Shown piece after piece: positions 1-12,257 of a stretch of 64,000 bases of DNA. How positions within the stretch are numbered: the stretch's first letter is position 1; each line of letters begins with the position of its first letter. This stretch comes from Allium sativum (Eukaryota; Streptophyta; Magnoliopsida; Asparagales; Amaryllidaceae): positions 323,673,956 to 323,737,955 of the forward strand of contig CM060922.1 in the NCBI GenBank assembly GCA_030737875.1, written 5' to 3'. The notes below the pieces were generated by a model. The model had not been told where the DNA came from. It did not search any database and saw only the letters and a list, made by a program, of their open reading frames with translations. Position numbers and translations under genes: made by a program.

Positions 1-1023
1 ACGATAAACTGGTTTATAAAATTACATTTCAATCACCATCGCAGTAAGAGTTGATTTTGATTTTGAAGTTCAAGACGAATTTTTCATTATTATTGTTATT
101 TTCTATTTTATGAGAGGAAGAATAAAATGAGAGTTAATGGGATTGTTTAAGATTTTTCATTAGTATATCTCTTAGCAATTTAGTTTTGTACGATGCGATG
201 GTTCAATTTTGTTTGAGAGTATCTAAGTTTTAGGGTAAACTGTTACTTAACAAATAGAAGGAAAATTTTCCTATTTAGGACAATTTTAAGATAATTATAT
301 ATTTAGGTTAGTTTTGAAAATAGTTACGAAAATATGCTACTTTCGGCCATGTAGGCCATGACCGAGTTTTACCCAATTAGCGATGTAAAACCCATGAATC
401 TTTAGGTGATTTTGAAAAATCGGCAATAAGATAATTTTTGGCGATTTTTCAAAGCTTACTTGTATTTTTTCATGTACTTAGCCTACTCGGAATTCTATCG
501 CCTCCGCGGTTTTTACTTTCCACTTTACCAAGAATAACCCATCCGATTTCTAAACTATAAAATCCAAAATTTGATAGCTCTATATAAAATTTTAGTCAAT
601 TCTCTTAAGTTGTATACCAATTTTTGTCAAATTCTTTGTTGCACGGTGATAGAGTTATTTAAACTTCTTGTTACTTTTTTCCTATATTAAAATGTGTGTT
701 AGTTGTATCTTTTGGAATATGTTTGTGTAGTTTTCTAAGAACTTAGTCATGGACGGTTGAGAGACTGACGATGAAATCTTGGAGAAACACTACAAAAAAT
801 TTGAAGTGTGCGTAATCACTGTAAGGATAAGAAAATTGATGATGATATCGACTGTGTTTCAAAGACATAGTTTGATTCGGTATCCCATCAATTTGACTCG
901 GAATCATCAATGTTAAATAATCATTGAGGCGAAGTTGTATCAAACCAAAGATCGAGAAAACTGATTTGTATTGATGGAAATATACTTGAGCAATTACACC
1001 TTGTTCCTACTACTATACTGAAC
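1..1023. other. AT-rich DNA, no gene recognised
   Basis: No open frame with coding character, RNA gene or transposon end was recognised here. The part from about 745 may be the decayed upstream portion of the zinc-finger fragment that follows, because the frame leading into 1024 is open for a short distance, but this is only suggestive. Confidence 0.4.
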
Positions 1024-1251
1024 ATGCCTTATCCAATTTGTCGATGTAGAGATAAGTGTGTAGCCATTGTATGCAGAAATGAAAGGAATGCCTAACATAG
1101 ATTTTTTTCCTGATGTATTTCATATGAGGACCATAAAATATACCCTGGAGAAGTTTTATGTTGTAATTATTTAGAACGGAATGATCCTTCAATTTGTGCT
1201 AAAGGACTCGAATTCGCGCTTGAATTGCTAGTTGAAAATAGACATTTGTAA
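1024..1251 (+). pseudogene. Decayed GRF-type zinc-finger fragment
   Basis: Read in one frame from the ATG at 1024, the product begins with a C-R-C-R-D-K-C cluster, then an arginine-asparagine stretch, an H-R-F-F segment, a later Cys, a Cys-Asn-Tyr block and a Leu/Glu-rich end (LELLVEN). That order resembles plant GRF zinc-finger proteins, in which C-x-C, an NPGRRF-like turn, a Cys and a C-x-[FY] block are followed by a helix; the family binds nucleic acid. The frame is broken by TAA at 1093 and TGA at 1111 and closes with TAA at 1249, so it cannot be translated as it stands. The stretch after it (to about 1400) may be a continued, frame-shifted remnant. It could equally be transposon-derived. 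The identification rests on motif spacing by eye and is tentative. Confidence 0.35.
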
Positions 1252-3032
1252 ATTTGGTTCGAGAATTGAGAAGAGATCCAAAATGGATGTAATTGATAGC
1301 CAAAAGAAAGTGACTTCACTTGCAAGTTGTTTGGTTATATTTGTAAGTATTGGCAGATGTATGTTTATTCATGGTTGATGACGTATTAGTGGAAGCAAAA
1401 AAAAAACAATTTTATGATGTTCCTTTTCATGCTATTGTTGAGCATTGGTTAGTTTGTGTAATATTTGTTCTTCATTTTATGCAATCTGATGTATTCGTTA
1501 CTTTCTACTTCGTGTGTGTATATTGAAGAAGTAATTAATTTATTTTGAAATAATTTATGCGAGCATTTATTACCTGAATATAGTTTGTAGATTTTGTGAA
1601 GTAAAGGATATAGTTTGTAGATAAGATGGAGTTAAAACAATTGCTACTCGTTTTGTTACAGGCTTCTCTAGTTGACGGATTGGGCTGAGACTATAACAAA
1701 ACAGACAATAATGCTTCTCTCCTCCCATATCACAAAACATCTATCCTCAACAAAAAATGACACAGTTCCGCTCCTTTCCCCATAAAAACAAAATTTTGTT
1801 ATTTTTTCACCTCTTTCATAAAATTAAACTCAAACTAGGACTACGGCAAACAAATCCGTTATTGAAGAGGATACAGGTATAAACTTCTTCCCCGATTCGG
1901 TTGTTCTTTCAAACCTAGGTTTATGTATATATCTATATCTTGCAATACTTCCTTTTAAAATATATTATTGATTACCATGATTGAGCTTAATGGGGTTGAA
2001 ACAAGAGGTTATCCAAAAACACTCAAAAGTTTGTTTGGGTTATACAAAGGTAGGCTTATTTACACATATTTCTGATGAAAATTTTGGTTTTGCATGAACT
2101 ATTATGTTATAGAATATGATGAGATGGAGACCAGTTGTAACAATCAGGAAAATTTAACGATCTAAATAACGTACTAACCTAAAATTCAACTTAAGAAACT
2201 AAAATTCAGTCTACTTTGAATTATAAGAAACATATATATTCAATTTCTGAATATCAATTTAAATACGTGCGAATTAAAGAATAAAATTTTAAACGATCAT
2301 TAGCTTCAGAACTCATTTATTTTGAAATTAATGTGAAATCGGCAAATAATAAAATGTTAAAATAATGATTTTTTTATAATAAAAACGTCTTTTTGATGAA
2401 TTCCAGTTTCACTAGCTCTGTTTAATTTATACGATCGGTTTACAGTAGCGAAAACCAATATAGCATAATTGATGCTAAAATTAAAAGTTTGAATTAAATT
2501 ATGAAATTTGATATTTGAAATACACTCTATTAAATATAGCGAAGGAATAACTTTTGTAGGCAAATATGCAAATTTGTTTTGTTTGCCTAAATTTGGTTAA
2601 AAGGTCTAACAATCGATAAAATAAGATGTTCTCGGAATTTAGGTGTCCTTTTAAAATACTAGATCATTTTCTAAGAAAGACGTCATTTTTGTTTTTGTGA
2701 AATTCGAATGTTTATTATTCCAAACCTTTGATTTTGAGTGAAAAAGCGTGAAATCTGTCGATGCATAACCTATGTATATTTTCAACTTGTATCTTTCTCT
2801 ATCTGTTCATTTAGTCCAATGCCTTGAATTTTGTAATTACAGTTTCATGTAGTTTGAGAACTTTAGGTAAAAGAAGCTGTGTTCGAACAGTCAAATACCA
2901 GCTCAAAATGCAAGAAAACAAAAATGTGTACAAAATCCTTTATTCTTCTCCCATTCTCTTTCACGTTCTTCCTCCTTTATTATTAATCTTCATGTAGCTA
3001 ATCTCTCGAAGAAGAAAAAAGAAAACAAAAAA
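1252..3032. other. AT-rich DNA, no gene recognised
   Basis: Long AT-rich stretch with no convincing frame. Small open frames, such as the one on the minus strand near 2357-2563, have no recognisable domain and the composition of non-coding DNA. Confidence 0.4.
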
Positions 3033-3606
3033 ATGGAATTAGGCCAACAAACCTCCATTCATAAAAACACACATGTTTCTCCTCTGAAATTCATACATGC
3101 TTCCTTTTCTTCCTCTCTCTTTTATTTTCTTTCTTCCTATAGCTTATTTTTCTCCATTTTCAGGCAAGAAACCATCCTCCACCTGAGTATACTATGCATC
3201 ACCGTGACCGTAGCCGCGCCACCCATTGGTCTGAGCTCAGCATCTGACCATCTACCCTCTAATGTGGCCACCTCTGGCAACCATATGAAAAACTCTACCA
3301 GTCCTAAAGCTTGTAACCCGCAAACTCTTCCACTCCTGAGACCCCATGTTTCACAAAGCGTCAAAGCTCCACCCTTCACCGCCCTACAAACCTCTAGGCA
3401 CTGTTGCATGTAGCCACTCTTCAAAGCTACATCCGAAAAATTCGAGAACTCTCTACCTCTTCCCATCACCACACTCGACCTTATGCAGCACCACTAGGAC
3501 CCAAAACCCACTAGCCTCAATAAACGTGCAACCCCTCGGCCTCTCCCTATCTTATCCCATTTGCCCCTCTACCTCCTTGCATAACAGCTCTAACAACCCA
3601 ACCTAA
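3033..3606. other. GC-richer block with weak overlapping open frames
   Basis: This block is clearly less AT-rich than its flanks. It carries overlapping open frames on both strands: plus 3033-3413 (126 codons, with a hydrophobic Ser/Phe/Leu-rich stretch early on) and minus 3137-3472 (111 codons). Neither contains a motif I recognise. It may be an exon remnant of a low-copy host gene or part of an old transposon. Because the strands compete and no splice structure is evident, it is not called as a gene. Confidence 0.25.
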
Positions 3607-3671
3607 ACAACCCTATAATCCTTCCTTCTTACTCATCTCGTATGTATAACATATATAAGCTAGTGTACATG

Positions 3672-3782
3672 CCAAGATAGCGTGACATAGTGGTAAGGTG
3701 TGTACCTACCAAGTAAGAGGTCAGGAGTTTGATACTTCTCCTAAACCTATATGATGATTTATTAACCAATTTCAAAAAACAA
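3672..3782 (+). mobile_element. tRNA-derived SINE with 17-bp TSDs
   Basis: A 111-bp insertion lies between 17-bp direct repeats at 3655-3671 and 3783-3799 that differ at one base. The 5' part looks tRNA-like: an A-box-like stretch (TAGCGTGACATAGTGG, 3678-3693) is followed about 30 bp later by a B-box-like GGAGTTTGATACTTC (near 3724). The 3' end is an A-rich tail (TTTCAAAAAACAA). Pol III promoter boxes, long TSDs and an A-rich end are the defining traits of plant SINEs, which are moved by LINE enzymes in trans. The A and B boxes are degenerate, so it is probably no longer transcribed. Confidence 0.75.
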
Positions 3783-3799
3783 ATAAGCTAGTGTATATG

Positions 3800-4050
3800 T
3801 GGTTGTTCGGTTTAGTAGCTTGTACGAGTTTGCTTTACTTGTCGCTACCTTGTAACTATAGGCTGCATAGCTTCACCATTGTCATGTTCTTGCTAGTGTT
3901 TCATTTGTCGCTTGAGTCGTTCTGTATATGTGGTCGTGTTTGAGCTCATGTATCTGTATGCATGTCAGTATCTATGTTGGTATATCATTATGTGTCCTAG
4001 TTCATCACTAATAAAAAAAGGTTGAAATAGTATTTATTAGAATAATCAAA
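3800..4050. other. No feature seen
   Basis: AT-rich sequence between the SINE and the start of an old LTR. Nothing recognisable. Confidence 0.4.
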
Positions 4051-6000
4051 TGTAACGGCCCGCAAATCCATACCATCTGAGTTGACTAAAAACAACACAT
4101 GTCCAACCAAAATTGCACAGAAATACGAGTTATTATGGGTTAAAGAAGAAAAAGGTAGAAGAAGAACAGAAATAACCACACAGAATTTCACAGCGGAACG
4201 AATAAAATATATTATATAACATAACCCTTGAAATACAAATTTTTTGTATCAGACATACATACCATCATCAAAGTACAATACAACATTTGATATAGCAGAA
4301 AATAACTCTAAAATATCTAATGGTGATGCCTCCTGATTTAAGCTCCTCCAAGTGTATTTGTAAAAGCTTGAAACACTTGACTGCCCATAGAAATTTGGGC
4401 ACCCAAGAGTTTAGGGTAAAAACAAACAAAATAAACTCTTGTTCGGTCATGGGACTAGTGTGAGTAAACTCCAACCATATTATTTAACTCCGAATAACTC
4501 TTTAAAAGAAAAGGATAATAGTAAGACCAGCCCACACATAAACATGGACGATTTTTACCTTATTATAACCCAAAACATTTTTTGATATGAAATTCCAGTG
4601 ATATTATAATAATGTCTAATCAAATAAATAATCATCTAGTAGAACGCTTGCATCTCACACTCTACATACATAGTATAAAATCAAAAACCGCAGGGCGCTT
4701 ATTGGAGATTGGATTCCAGCTATGACAAGGTATGGGACCACCTTCCGATCAGTGTACTCTAGAGGGGATGCACTAGGGTTCAACAAGAACATCTTGCAAC
4801 CCGGTCACACATAACTGACCACTCATTCAGCTTGAGTGTATCGAATATATTGTCACCCACGGTTGTCGGTCGTCCAACCGTAATTCGTAAGATACAGAAT
4901 CAAAAGAGGAACAAATAAACCTTGCTTGGGTAAGACCCAACTAGCCATGCTTCCTGCTCGATTTTTGTCATTTCCCAGTTGTGAGGCTTGAGGCTGTGTT
5001 TACTATTTTTAGAACATCTGGCCACTACTCACTTTTAATGCCACATCGTTAAACCTATCAAATCACTAGTTGATCTTACTAAAATATTACGGGTATAAAA
5101 AGCTAAGAGAAACAAATTTCTCTGCCACCAACGTAATACCTCGAAAAGATTGTCTTATGTGATCTATTAGGCAAACTCTGTTAGACATTCGTCCATACAA
5201 GTTGTCCTGTGACTGGACGAACCGAAGGCATTATTCTATAAACATATCAGCCCTTGCACTTAACTCAATCTTCAATTATCTTTTGCATAATCTAACTCAC
5301 AATGCCTATGCCTGTACGAAGTGGGTTTTCATATAATAAATCCAACCGGTCTCTCCGTATTGACGACGATGGTCAAAAACTTTGATAGTTGGTTTTCTAA
5401 CTATCGAAGAAAACAAAACATCCATCCAAATATCTAACATCAAACAATCACTGGCCCTTTTTAATATTTCACATTCGTTTCCTTACCGGGTTCTCTATAT
5501 TAATTTCTAGTTACCAAATTTCTTAAAAATATTCTAACTCCTTAAATTTCCGGAAAATTTCGCCAGCACCTCCTTTGTAAGGCTCAGTTGGTACAACTAC
5601 AAATTGCCTCTTTAGACCGTTTTCGTTCAAAACCGTAATCAAAAAGCCAGGCGGCTTGCCTAATAGGCTCATAAAATCTCATATGGAATTTAAACATGCA
5701 CTTTTTGTCAGGGAGTTAAATTAAAATCTTCATTCTCTTCATTCCATACTCTTTAATATATACACGCCTATTTCCAATTTATTTCAATCAATCCAATCAT
5801 TTTTAACGAAATTCGCTAGTTACTTCTTTAATTGGCTCTTTTGCCTAATACCATATTAATTAGAATCTATCATGATCAAATATATTTTTAATTCGCTTAT
5901 ACACAAGTCGAATTCCATTTCTAATTCAAGTTTCATATTCGATTTCAACTTTAAATCACAATTTCAATTCACTTATAACTAATTAGTTCTAACTAGTTAA
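4051..6000 (-). mobile_element. Old truncated LTR (left part), host of the G1 insertion
   Basis: It begins with TGTAACGGCCCGC, resembling the TGTGACGGCC start of the G-family LTR. At 4380-4470 it carries a diverged copy of the G-family block around 6330-6420 (GGGCACCC, AGAGTTTAG, then a GTCATG-GGACT-GTGTGAG segment). At its right edge the AACTAGTT/CATTT stretch aligns with G1 at about 8335, and the homology resumes at 18575 on the far side of G1. It is therefore an older G-like LTR split by G1. Between 5480 and 5780 it matches the non-coding interior of G1 (12340-12600), so it is a mosaic. Confidence 0.6.
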
Positions 6001-8879
6001 TGTGACGGCCGGGAATTTCGCTCGATCCGAATCAGTCGTTAAACCGATCTAGACCGTTCGAAACCCCTGAACGTTTTGAGAACAGGACAAAATAGAATGC
6101 AGACGGAAGAACATTTCATTATTATTACAACAATTCCATCAGAATACAAGAATATACAGAGTATAAATGAATAAATTACATTCGACAAATATCAGAGATT
6201 TAAATACAGTATTGCAGCGGAAAATAATACAAAACACAATTGAAAGTAATACACGGATACAGAGCTTTCCGAGTATCGTTCCAGCTGTAAATCAGGATCC
6301 TGTGAATATAAATCTGCAAAACCAAAACTACTAGCTGCCCGTGTCGAAAATAAGGGCACCCAGAGTTTAGATTAAAACAATAAACCCCAGGTCAGTCATG
6401 TGACTGGTGTGAGAACTAAAACAGTTATTTAAAACTTTACTTTAAAAGAGAGTAATTCAAGGGACCACGCCGTATAACACGGAACGGGTTTCCTTCGAAG
6501 AATACTAGTGTATAGAATAAACAGCGCAATGCTTTTTCGCAAAATGAAGCTATTATAAGACCCAGGTCCCATCACACAATGCAACGCAAGACGGAGGATA
6601 GGGTTTTCCCTTATAAAAGCCAAACATGCTTGGTACGTTTAAAACAAATCATTTGATACTATAATAAGTGTATAGTGTCAAAACAATTTCAATCATAAAT
6701 ATCAATCATAGGCGGCATGAATGTCCCATACCACTATGTCGCCATACTAGTTCTACAATTAAAACCGAAATGCACGTATTGGAAATTGGATTTCCGTCAT
6801 GAGTCGAGGCAAGGGGCAAGCTCCTCTCCGCTTCGAGACACTCCAGCAAATGCCTCAGGACTACACACTCTGGGTAACCCTGGGATCCTCCAAGACCGGT
6901 CCTCTCTTACGTTTGAGGATTAGTTATTCCTGAACACACGTTTCCCGGCCCTATAGGACCTATAATCGAGGCACCTCGCATCCAAACCACAATGGTGAAA
7001 AGTATATAAATGTCAGGGCTGGTAGGTCACTGACACCACCCATAGCTAGAAAGAAACGTCGTGCACTCCTTGGGTCCTCATCCCGTTTTTGACTCATACC
7101 GAGGTGTGAGGCTCGCGAATCCACGCTATACACAAAGCTGCCACGTAGGTCGTGCTTTGATCATCAACCACAAGACTTTGCTTTTCAACAGAAGCCTTGA
7201 TCCATGCAACTCAGCATGCCACACAGGCAATTCATGCCATGCGATTGATATCTATCGATATATAACCTCTAAGCTCGTACGTCTCAGAGAAGGGTGTTAA
7301 GCAAGAGAATAAATTCTCTACCGCCTAACAGATATATATTTAACAGAAATCAATCAACACAGAATAAAATCCAATGTCAGACACACGACCCATTTACAAG
7401 TTCGTTCTGGGTCTGAACGAAACCGTAGGCTCTTTCCTCGCATATCCATCGATCTCCAAGTACGTCTGGACGACAACCAACTGATTCCCTCATATTGGGT
7501 GTACATCCAAATCAAGATCATCAGTAATCACCCAAACGATGTGAAGACTTCCGGTCTTCAACCACCGTCTTCATCTTCGACATATCGTCGAATCGGTTAT
7601 TCAGAATGGGTATAAACCCGACCTTTCCGAACAACTCGCGTATATTAAAAACAAATGTTACACAAACACAACATACGCCTCATTCCAATTCATCAGTCAC
7701 TAACCGTAAATTAGCAAGAGAACAATTTCCCAAATATTAACCCCGAAGGCCGAAACCAATATCAGATCAATACCCAGGAAACCATTCTTCTTAACTAACC
7801 TACAGCTAGTTTCTAAATTTCAATTCTTAGGGAAAGGTTCCCATTAATTTTATCCAAGATAAATTCTTTAAAATTTATCCTTTTATCTTCCTTTGGATGT
7901 CATTTCAAACCAAATTATGGTTTTTCAAACTAGTCGAGATTAGCGAACCACACCGAAGTAATTATTTATTTTATTTCCCAATCCCAACCTATTCATCCCA
8001 TGAAGCAAAACTGGTAATACTCCATATCTAACACCACAGTGTTATCGGTAAAATTAATTACCATTTCACGTTCAAATCTAATTAAAGATTTGACATTCGT
8101 TTTGGAGCAAAACTGGTGATACTCCATTCTCGCTCACTTTCTAAATTTGATAATTTAAATTATCAATTCACATTTCAATCTAATTGCAGATTCATTAAAA
8201 CTCCTTTTACAGGGTTAAAGAACTAGTGTCATTTAAAACACAGTTCATGATAAACCCAAAAATCAATTCCAATTAAAACCCATTTCAAATCCAATTTATT
8301 TATTTAAAAATAAACGGGTTTAATTTTAGCTCAAAACTAGTTCATTTCGATAAAAATCTATTTTTATCTTTTCAAACATGGAGTTTTTCATCCCAATTTT
8401 TCCCAAATCATTTCTTATGATTTTACACAAATTATTACTATTTTTAATAATTTTGTCAAGGCCCGTATAGTCGATTTCCATCAATGGCCATCGAACTGCA
8501 CTTACAACGACCTTTTCCAAATTTGATTTGGACGTATCTCCAAATCCAACCGTTAGATTTCAAATTTCTAATATTCGTTAGAAAGTTCTTTTCGATACGA
8601 ACCCAACGATTCCGGTTTTAGGAGAATCCGACGGTCTGATCTCCCGTAATGTCCGTTTGAAATAAATGGTCGAAATTCACGAACTGCCGCGGCGCGTTCT
8701 ATTCAGGCCATTATATTATATATATAATATATATTATATATATTTCGCCGATTACTATTTAAAACGAATTTTATAAATAGTTTTAATTTCGTTTTCAAAA
8801 CAAATTCAACTTCCATTTCAAATTCAAATCAAAATTGAATTTTCTATTATAAATCCTTTTTACTTTCATTTTTATTTGA

Positions 8880-9130
8880 TTTCAATTCAAATCGATTTTT
8901 ATTTGATTCGAATTCATTTTCTTTTCAATTCGAATTCGTTTTCTTTTCAATTCAATTCGAATTGGTTTTCTATTCAATTCAATTAAAATTGGTTTTCTAT
9001 TCAATTCAAAACAAATTCGCTTTCCATTCAATTCAAAACAAATTCGTTTTCTATTCAAATCAAATTCAATTCGTTTTCTATTCAATTCAAATCAAATTCG
9101 TTTTCGATTCAATTCAAATTCATTTCAAAA
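8880..9130. repeat. Tandem array rich in TTCAATTCAA / ATTCG units
   Basis: Imperfect tandem repeats of roughly 20-30 bp built from TTTTCTATTCAATTCAAA and ATTCGTTTTC. Related arrays lie at the equivalent place in the G2 copies (33170-33270, 38550-38600, 42640-42870). The open frames seen through it on both strands are products of the repeat. Confidence 0.7.
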
Positions 9131-10249
9131 TATTCGATTTTGAAATCACTTTTCAATGTTCATTTTAAAATGAATAAAATCGATATAAGTATCGTTCACA
9201 TCAGAATAGCATCAATCTAATCAACACGGCTTCATATATTTCTATTTTCACATATTCTATTTCAAATATTTCTATTTCAAATATTTCCTTTTCAAATATT
9301 TCTATTACAAATATTTCGTTTCAAATATTTCGTTTTCAAATATTTCGTTCAACACATGACTAATCTCAACGGATGAGTACAGTCAACACATGAACCTTTA
9401 TATTATATTGATAAAGATGTAAATTTTATTATTAAAATATTTCGTTTAACACATGACTAATCTCAACGGATGAGTACAATCAATACATGAACCTTTATAT
9501 TATAATATTCTTTATTTTCTAAATTGGAATGAGGCCCAATCAATCACCATATAATGTTAATTATATGGATTTTCATACATCACACGTATATAATAGCATT
9601 GAAAAATAATCAACCATCAACCAAAGTGCACTACACTGCATAAGCATCAAATATAGATATCTAACGCTTATAACAGGCTGTCAATCAATCGATCGACATA
9701 CAACTAATTATTGGGATTAGTGTATTTCGTATTTCATCCCAATACCCGTGTGGGGTTTCAAACAATCAAACACAGGTTTTATTTGTGCAGTTGGGCGATG
9801 TGTAAAATTTATCATCCCAATCCATCAGTCAAATCAGTGTATATAAACAAATCAGTCGATTCATTTATAAATATTCATTTATTCACAATCACGTTAAAAA
9901 TTATATTTTTAACAATAAAATATTTTTAACTATATAAATATTTTATTTTATTTCAACAAATGAAATTCTATTCAGTCCCTTTACAAAGTAAAAATGGTAT
10001 TTTTATTTCTCTAACTTATTTTAGAAAATTTCGGCGGCATAACGGCACGATACTAGAAACGTGACGAGGCCTAGCCTTATCCCCGGTCTAGTGAAGACCC
10101 ACGCCATTCACACATCAATCAAATCAATTTCATTTCACCAAACAATCAAATTTCAATCAAATAATCTAACTAATTTTTGCAATAAAACAAACAAGTCCAT
10201 GGTCTATGGACGATTGTGTCGGGTGCTACTAAACACGGTCTGCATCCAA

Positions 10250-10291
<42 letters not shown>

Positions 10292-10504
10292 CTAGAAAAG
10301 AAATTGAAGAGTGAGAAATTCTCACCAATAGCTATCCAATACCACGACTCTTCATTGATAGAAATCTTCATCGTTTTCGCCTTTTTATCACCTTCGTTGC
10401 CCGTATTCTCTACATATGTAAAAATCACATTTTTATTTGTTGATGTCTTTAAAATAAAAATCACATTTTTATTTGTTCACTTTCAATTTAAAAATCATAT
10501 ATTT

Positions 10505-10875
10505 ATAATCACTTCATATATTAAAAAAAACGAATTTTTACATCGCTATTCTATATATAAAAATCGAATTTTTACTTTGTTATTCAATATATAAAAATCG
10601 AATTTTTACTTCGCTATTCAATATATAAAAATCGAATTTTTACTTTACGCTTTATGGATAAAAATTCTATTTTTCCTTCGTTATTCTCCATATAAAGATC
10701 TCGCCTTTTCAACTATAAAGACTTCGCCTTTTCAAATTTCAAAAATCTAATCTTTTTAATGTCAAAAATCTAATCTTTTTAATGTCAAAAATCTAATCTT
10801 TTTAGTGTCAAAAATCTAATCTTTTTAATGTTAAAAATCTAATCTTTTTAATGTTAAAAATCTAATCTTTCTATG
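10505..10875. repeat. Tandem AT-rich arrays with AAAAATCGAATTTTT cores
   Basis: First comes an array of about 32-bp units containing the palindrome-like AAAAATCGAATTTTT (10555-10640). Then come about six 23-24-bp units of the form AAAAATCTAATCTTTTTAATG (10740-10870). The G1 5' LTR has fewer of the second type (17115-17200), so copy number changed after insertion or during replication. Confidence 0.7.
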
Positions 10876-12244
10876 CAATAATATATATAAAAATCAGATT
10901 TTTCCTATCATGTAAATCATAATTTTATTTAATCAAAAATCCCTATTTCAGTTATTATAAATCAAAAATAATAGAAAATTGAAAGGGGAGCACTCACCTT
11001 TGGAATGCAGCGTGGGGGAGGGGAAGATGGCGTCGGTTGTAGGGCAAGGGAGGGGTGGCGGCGGTCTGATGGGGGCCGAGGCGCCCAGGGCATCGGGTTT
11101 GGCTGCGTTGGTTTCTTCAATGGGGGCTCGGTGGTCTTCGATTGCTGGAGGAGATGGGAGACTGCGAGGTGGGGGTTGGAGATCGGAGGGAGGGGCGGCG
11201 ACTCCCTGGGCGCGGCGGCGGCTGCTGCGTTCCTTCGTTTTTTTTTTTTTTTTTGACTTTTTTGATTCGAAATGATTAATGAAGAACGGGGGTGGGGGGG
11301 GGGGGGGGGGGCAGAGAAATAGAGAGGGTGAGGAGAGAGAGGATTTTATTTTTTTTATTATTTAAATTAAAAAAAAAAGTTGACTTTTACATACGACCTC
11401 GAAACGAGGCCCACCGCCTGTCGTCCATAGCGTTTTACCCCCATCCCGAACACAATGGGATATGTATCGCAGGCCAATTCAACTGTTTGAATCAGTTTCT
11501 ATTGAATTTAAAGTATAATTCTTTATATATTCAATTTAAACGCACATTTCAAATTACCGGGGTCACATACTAACTCTATAAATCCCAAAAAAATATTTTC
11601 TAGCTTCGTATTAACGATTCGGTCCTAACAAAACTAGTTTCGTCGAATTCTGAGACCGTTGGAAAAATTGCCATTTTCCAGTTGATTAAAATCAACTAAA
11701 AGGGGTCAAACACGTTTTCCTTTGCCACGCTCACATATTGATTCGAAAAATTATGAAATTTGGAATCTAGCAATAATTTGACATCATGGACCCAACAAAA
11801 GTGGTTTCGTCGAAATCCGAGGTCGTTTGCAAAATTCCCATTTTTAAGGGCATGAATTCCATAGCGACTATTCAGAATTTTCAACTGGACATATCTTTTG
11901 ATTCTCGCTATGAAAGTTCGATTTTTCGGATTCGTTGGAAAGACATCATCAAATAGCTACCATTATTTTTGGTTTCACTAAAATCCGGATTGTTTTGCAC
12001 CCGGTACATTCAATTGAAGTTTGAAATCGAATTATCGAACTACCGCGCCATTTTCAATTCCTTTTATAATTATATATAATTATTTATATTCTAACGATGA
12101 CGCGTATAATATATACGTTCGAATTCTATTCAAAATAAATTTCTCGTCGATATTATTTAAAATAATTCATTTTAAATATTCAAAATTCGCTAAAATTGCC
12201 AAAATAAAAATTTTAAACTAGCCCAGATTTTCTGGGTTATTACA

Positions 12245-12257
12245 ATCTCCCCCACTT
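12245..12257 (-). promoter_or_regulatory. G1 polypurine tract
   Basis: On the minus strand this reads AAGTGGGGGAGAT, directly against the inner end of the 3' LTR. It is the expected plus-strand DNA primer site. The motif TTTCGTCCCCGAAA (12264-12277) follows just inside, as in the other elements here. Confidence 0.8.

Larger units (their letters stand above)
6001..12244 (-). repeat. G1 3' LTR (6.24 kb)
   Basis: Starts TGTGACGGCC and ends GGGTTATTACA. It contains AT-rich tandem tracts at 8880-9130, 10505-10660 and 10740-10875, a TA microsatellite at about 10256-10290, a GC-rich island at 10979-11235, a poly-T run and a poly-G run near 11290-11310. It keeps about 0.9 kb (about 8970-9862) that is missing from the 5' LTR. 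Short open frames inside it are not conserved in frame between copies. Confidence 0.9.

Noticed and set aside
3137..3472. 111-codon minus-strand gene
   Set aside because: No domain recognised, overlaps an equally long plus-strand frame, and no splice or promoter context was evident.
3675..3750. A functional tRNA gene
   Set aside because: A and B boxes are present but no cloverleaf or anticodon arm can be drawn, and the A-rich tail and 17-bp TSDs identify a SINE.
8882..9168. Open frames of 67-68 codons on both strands
   Set aside because: They run through a tandem repeat of TTCAATTCAA/ATTCG units; periodic low-complexity peptides on both strands are a product of the repeat.
10740..10875. CRISPR-like short repeats
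   Set aside because: Contiguous 23-24-bp AT-rich units with no spacers; ordinary minisatellite in an LTR.
10979..11275. Gly/Arg-rich open frames in the GC-rich LTR island (also 17333-17617, 40063-40272, 41013-41276)
   Set aside because: GC-rich sequence lacks stop codons by composition; the frames differ between copies and have no motif.
11290..11312. Poly-G run as a G-quadruplex regulatory element (also 21390-21406, 46231-46241)
   Set aside because: Single uninterrupted runs vary in length between LTR copies and are prone to sequencing and slippage error; no conserved G-tract spacing was seen.
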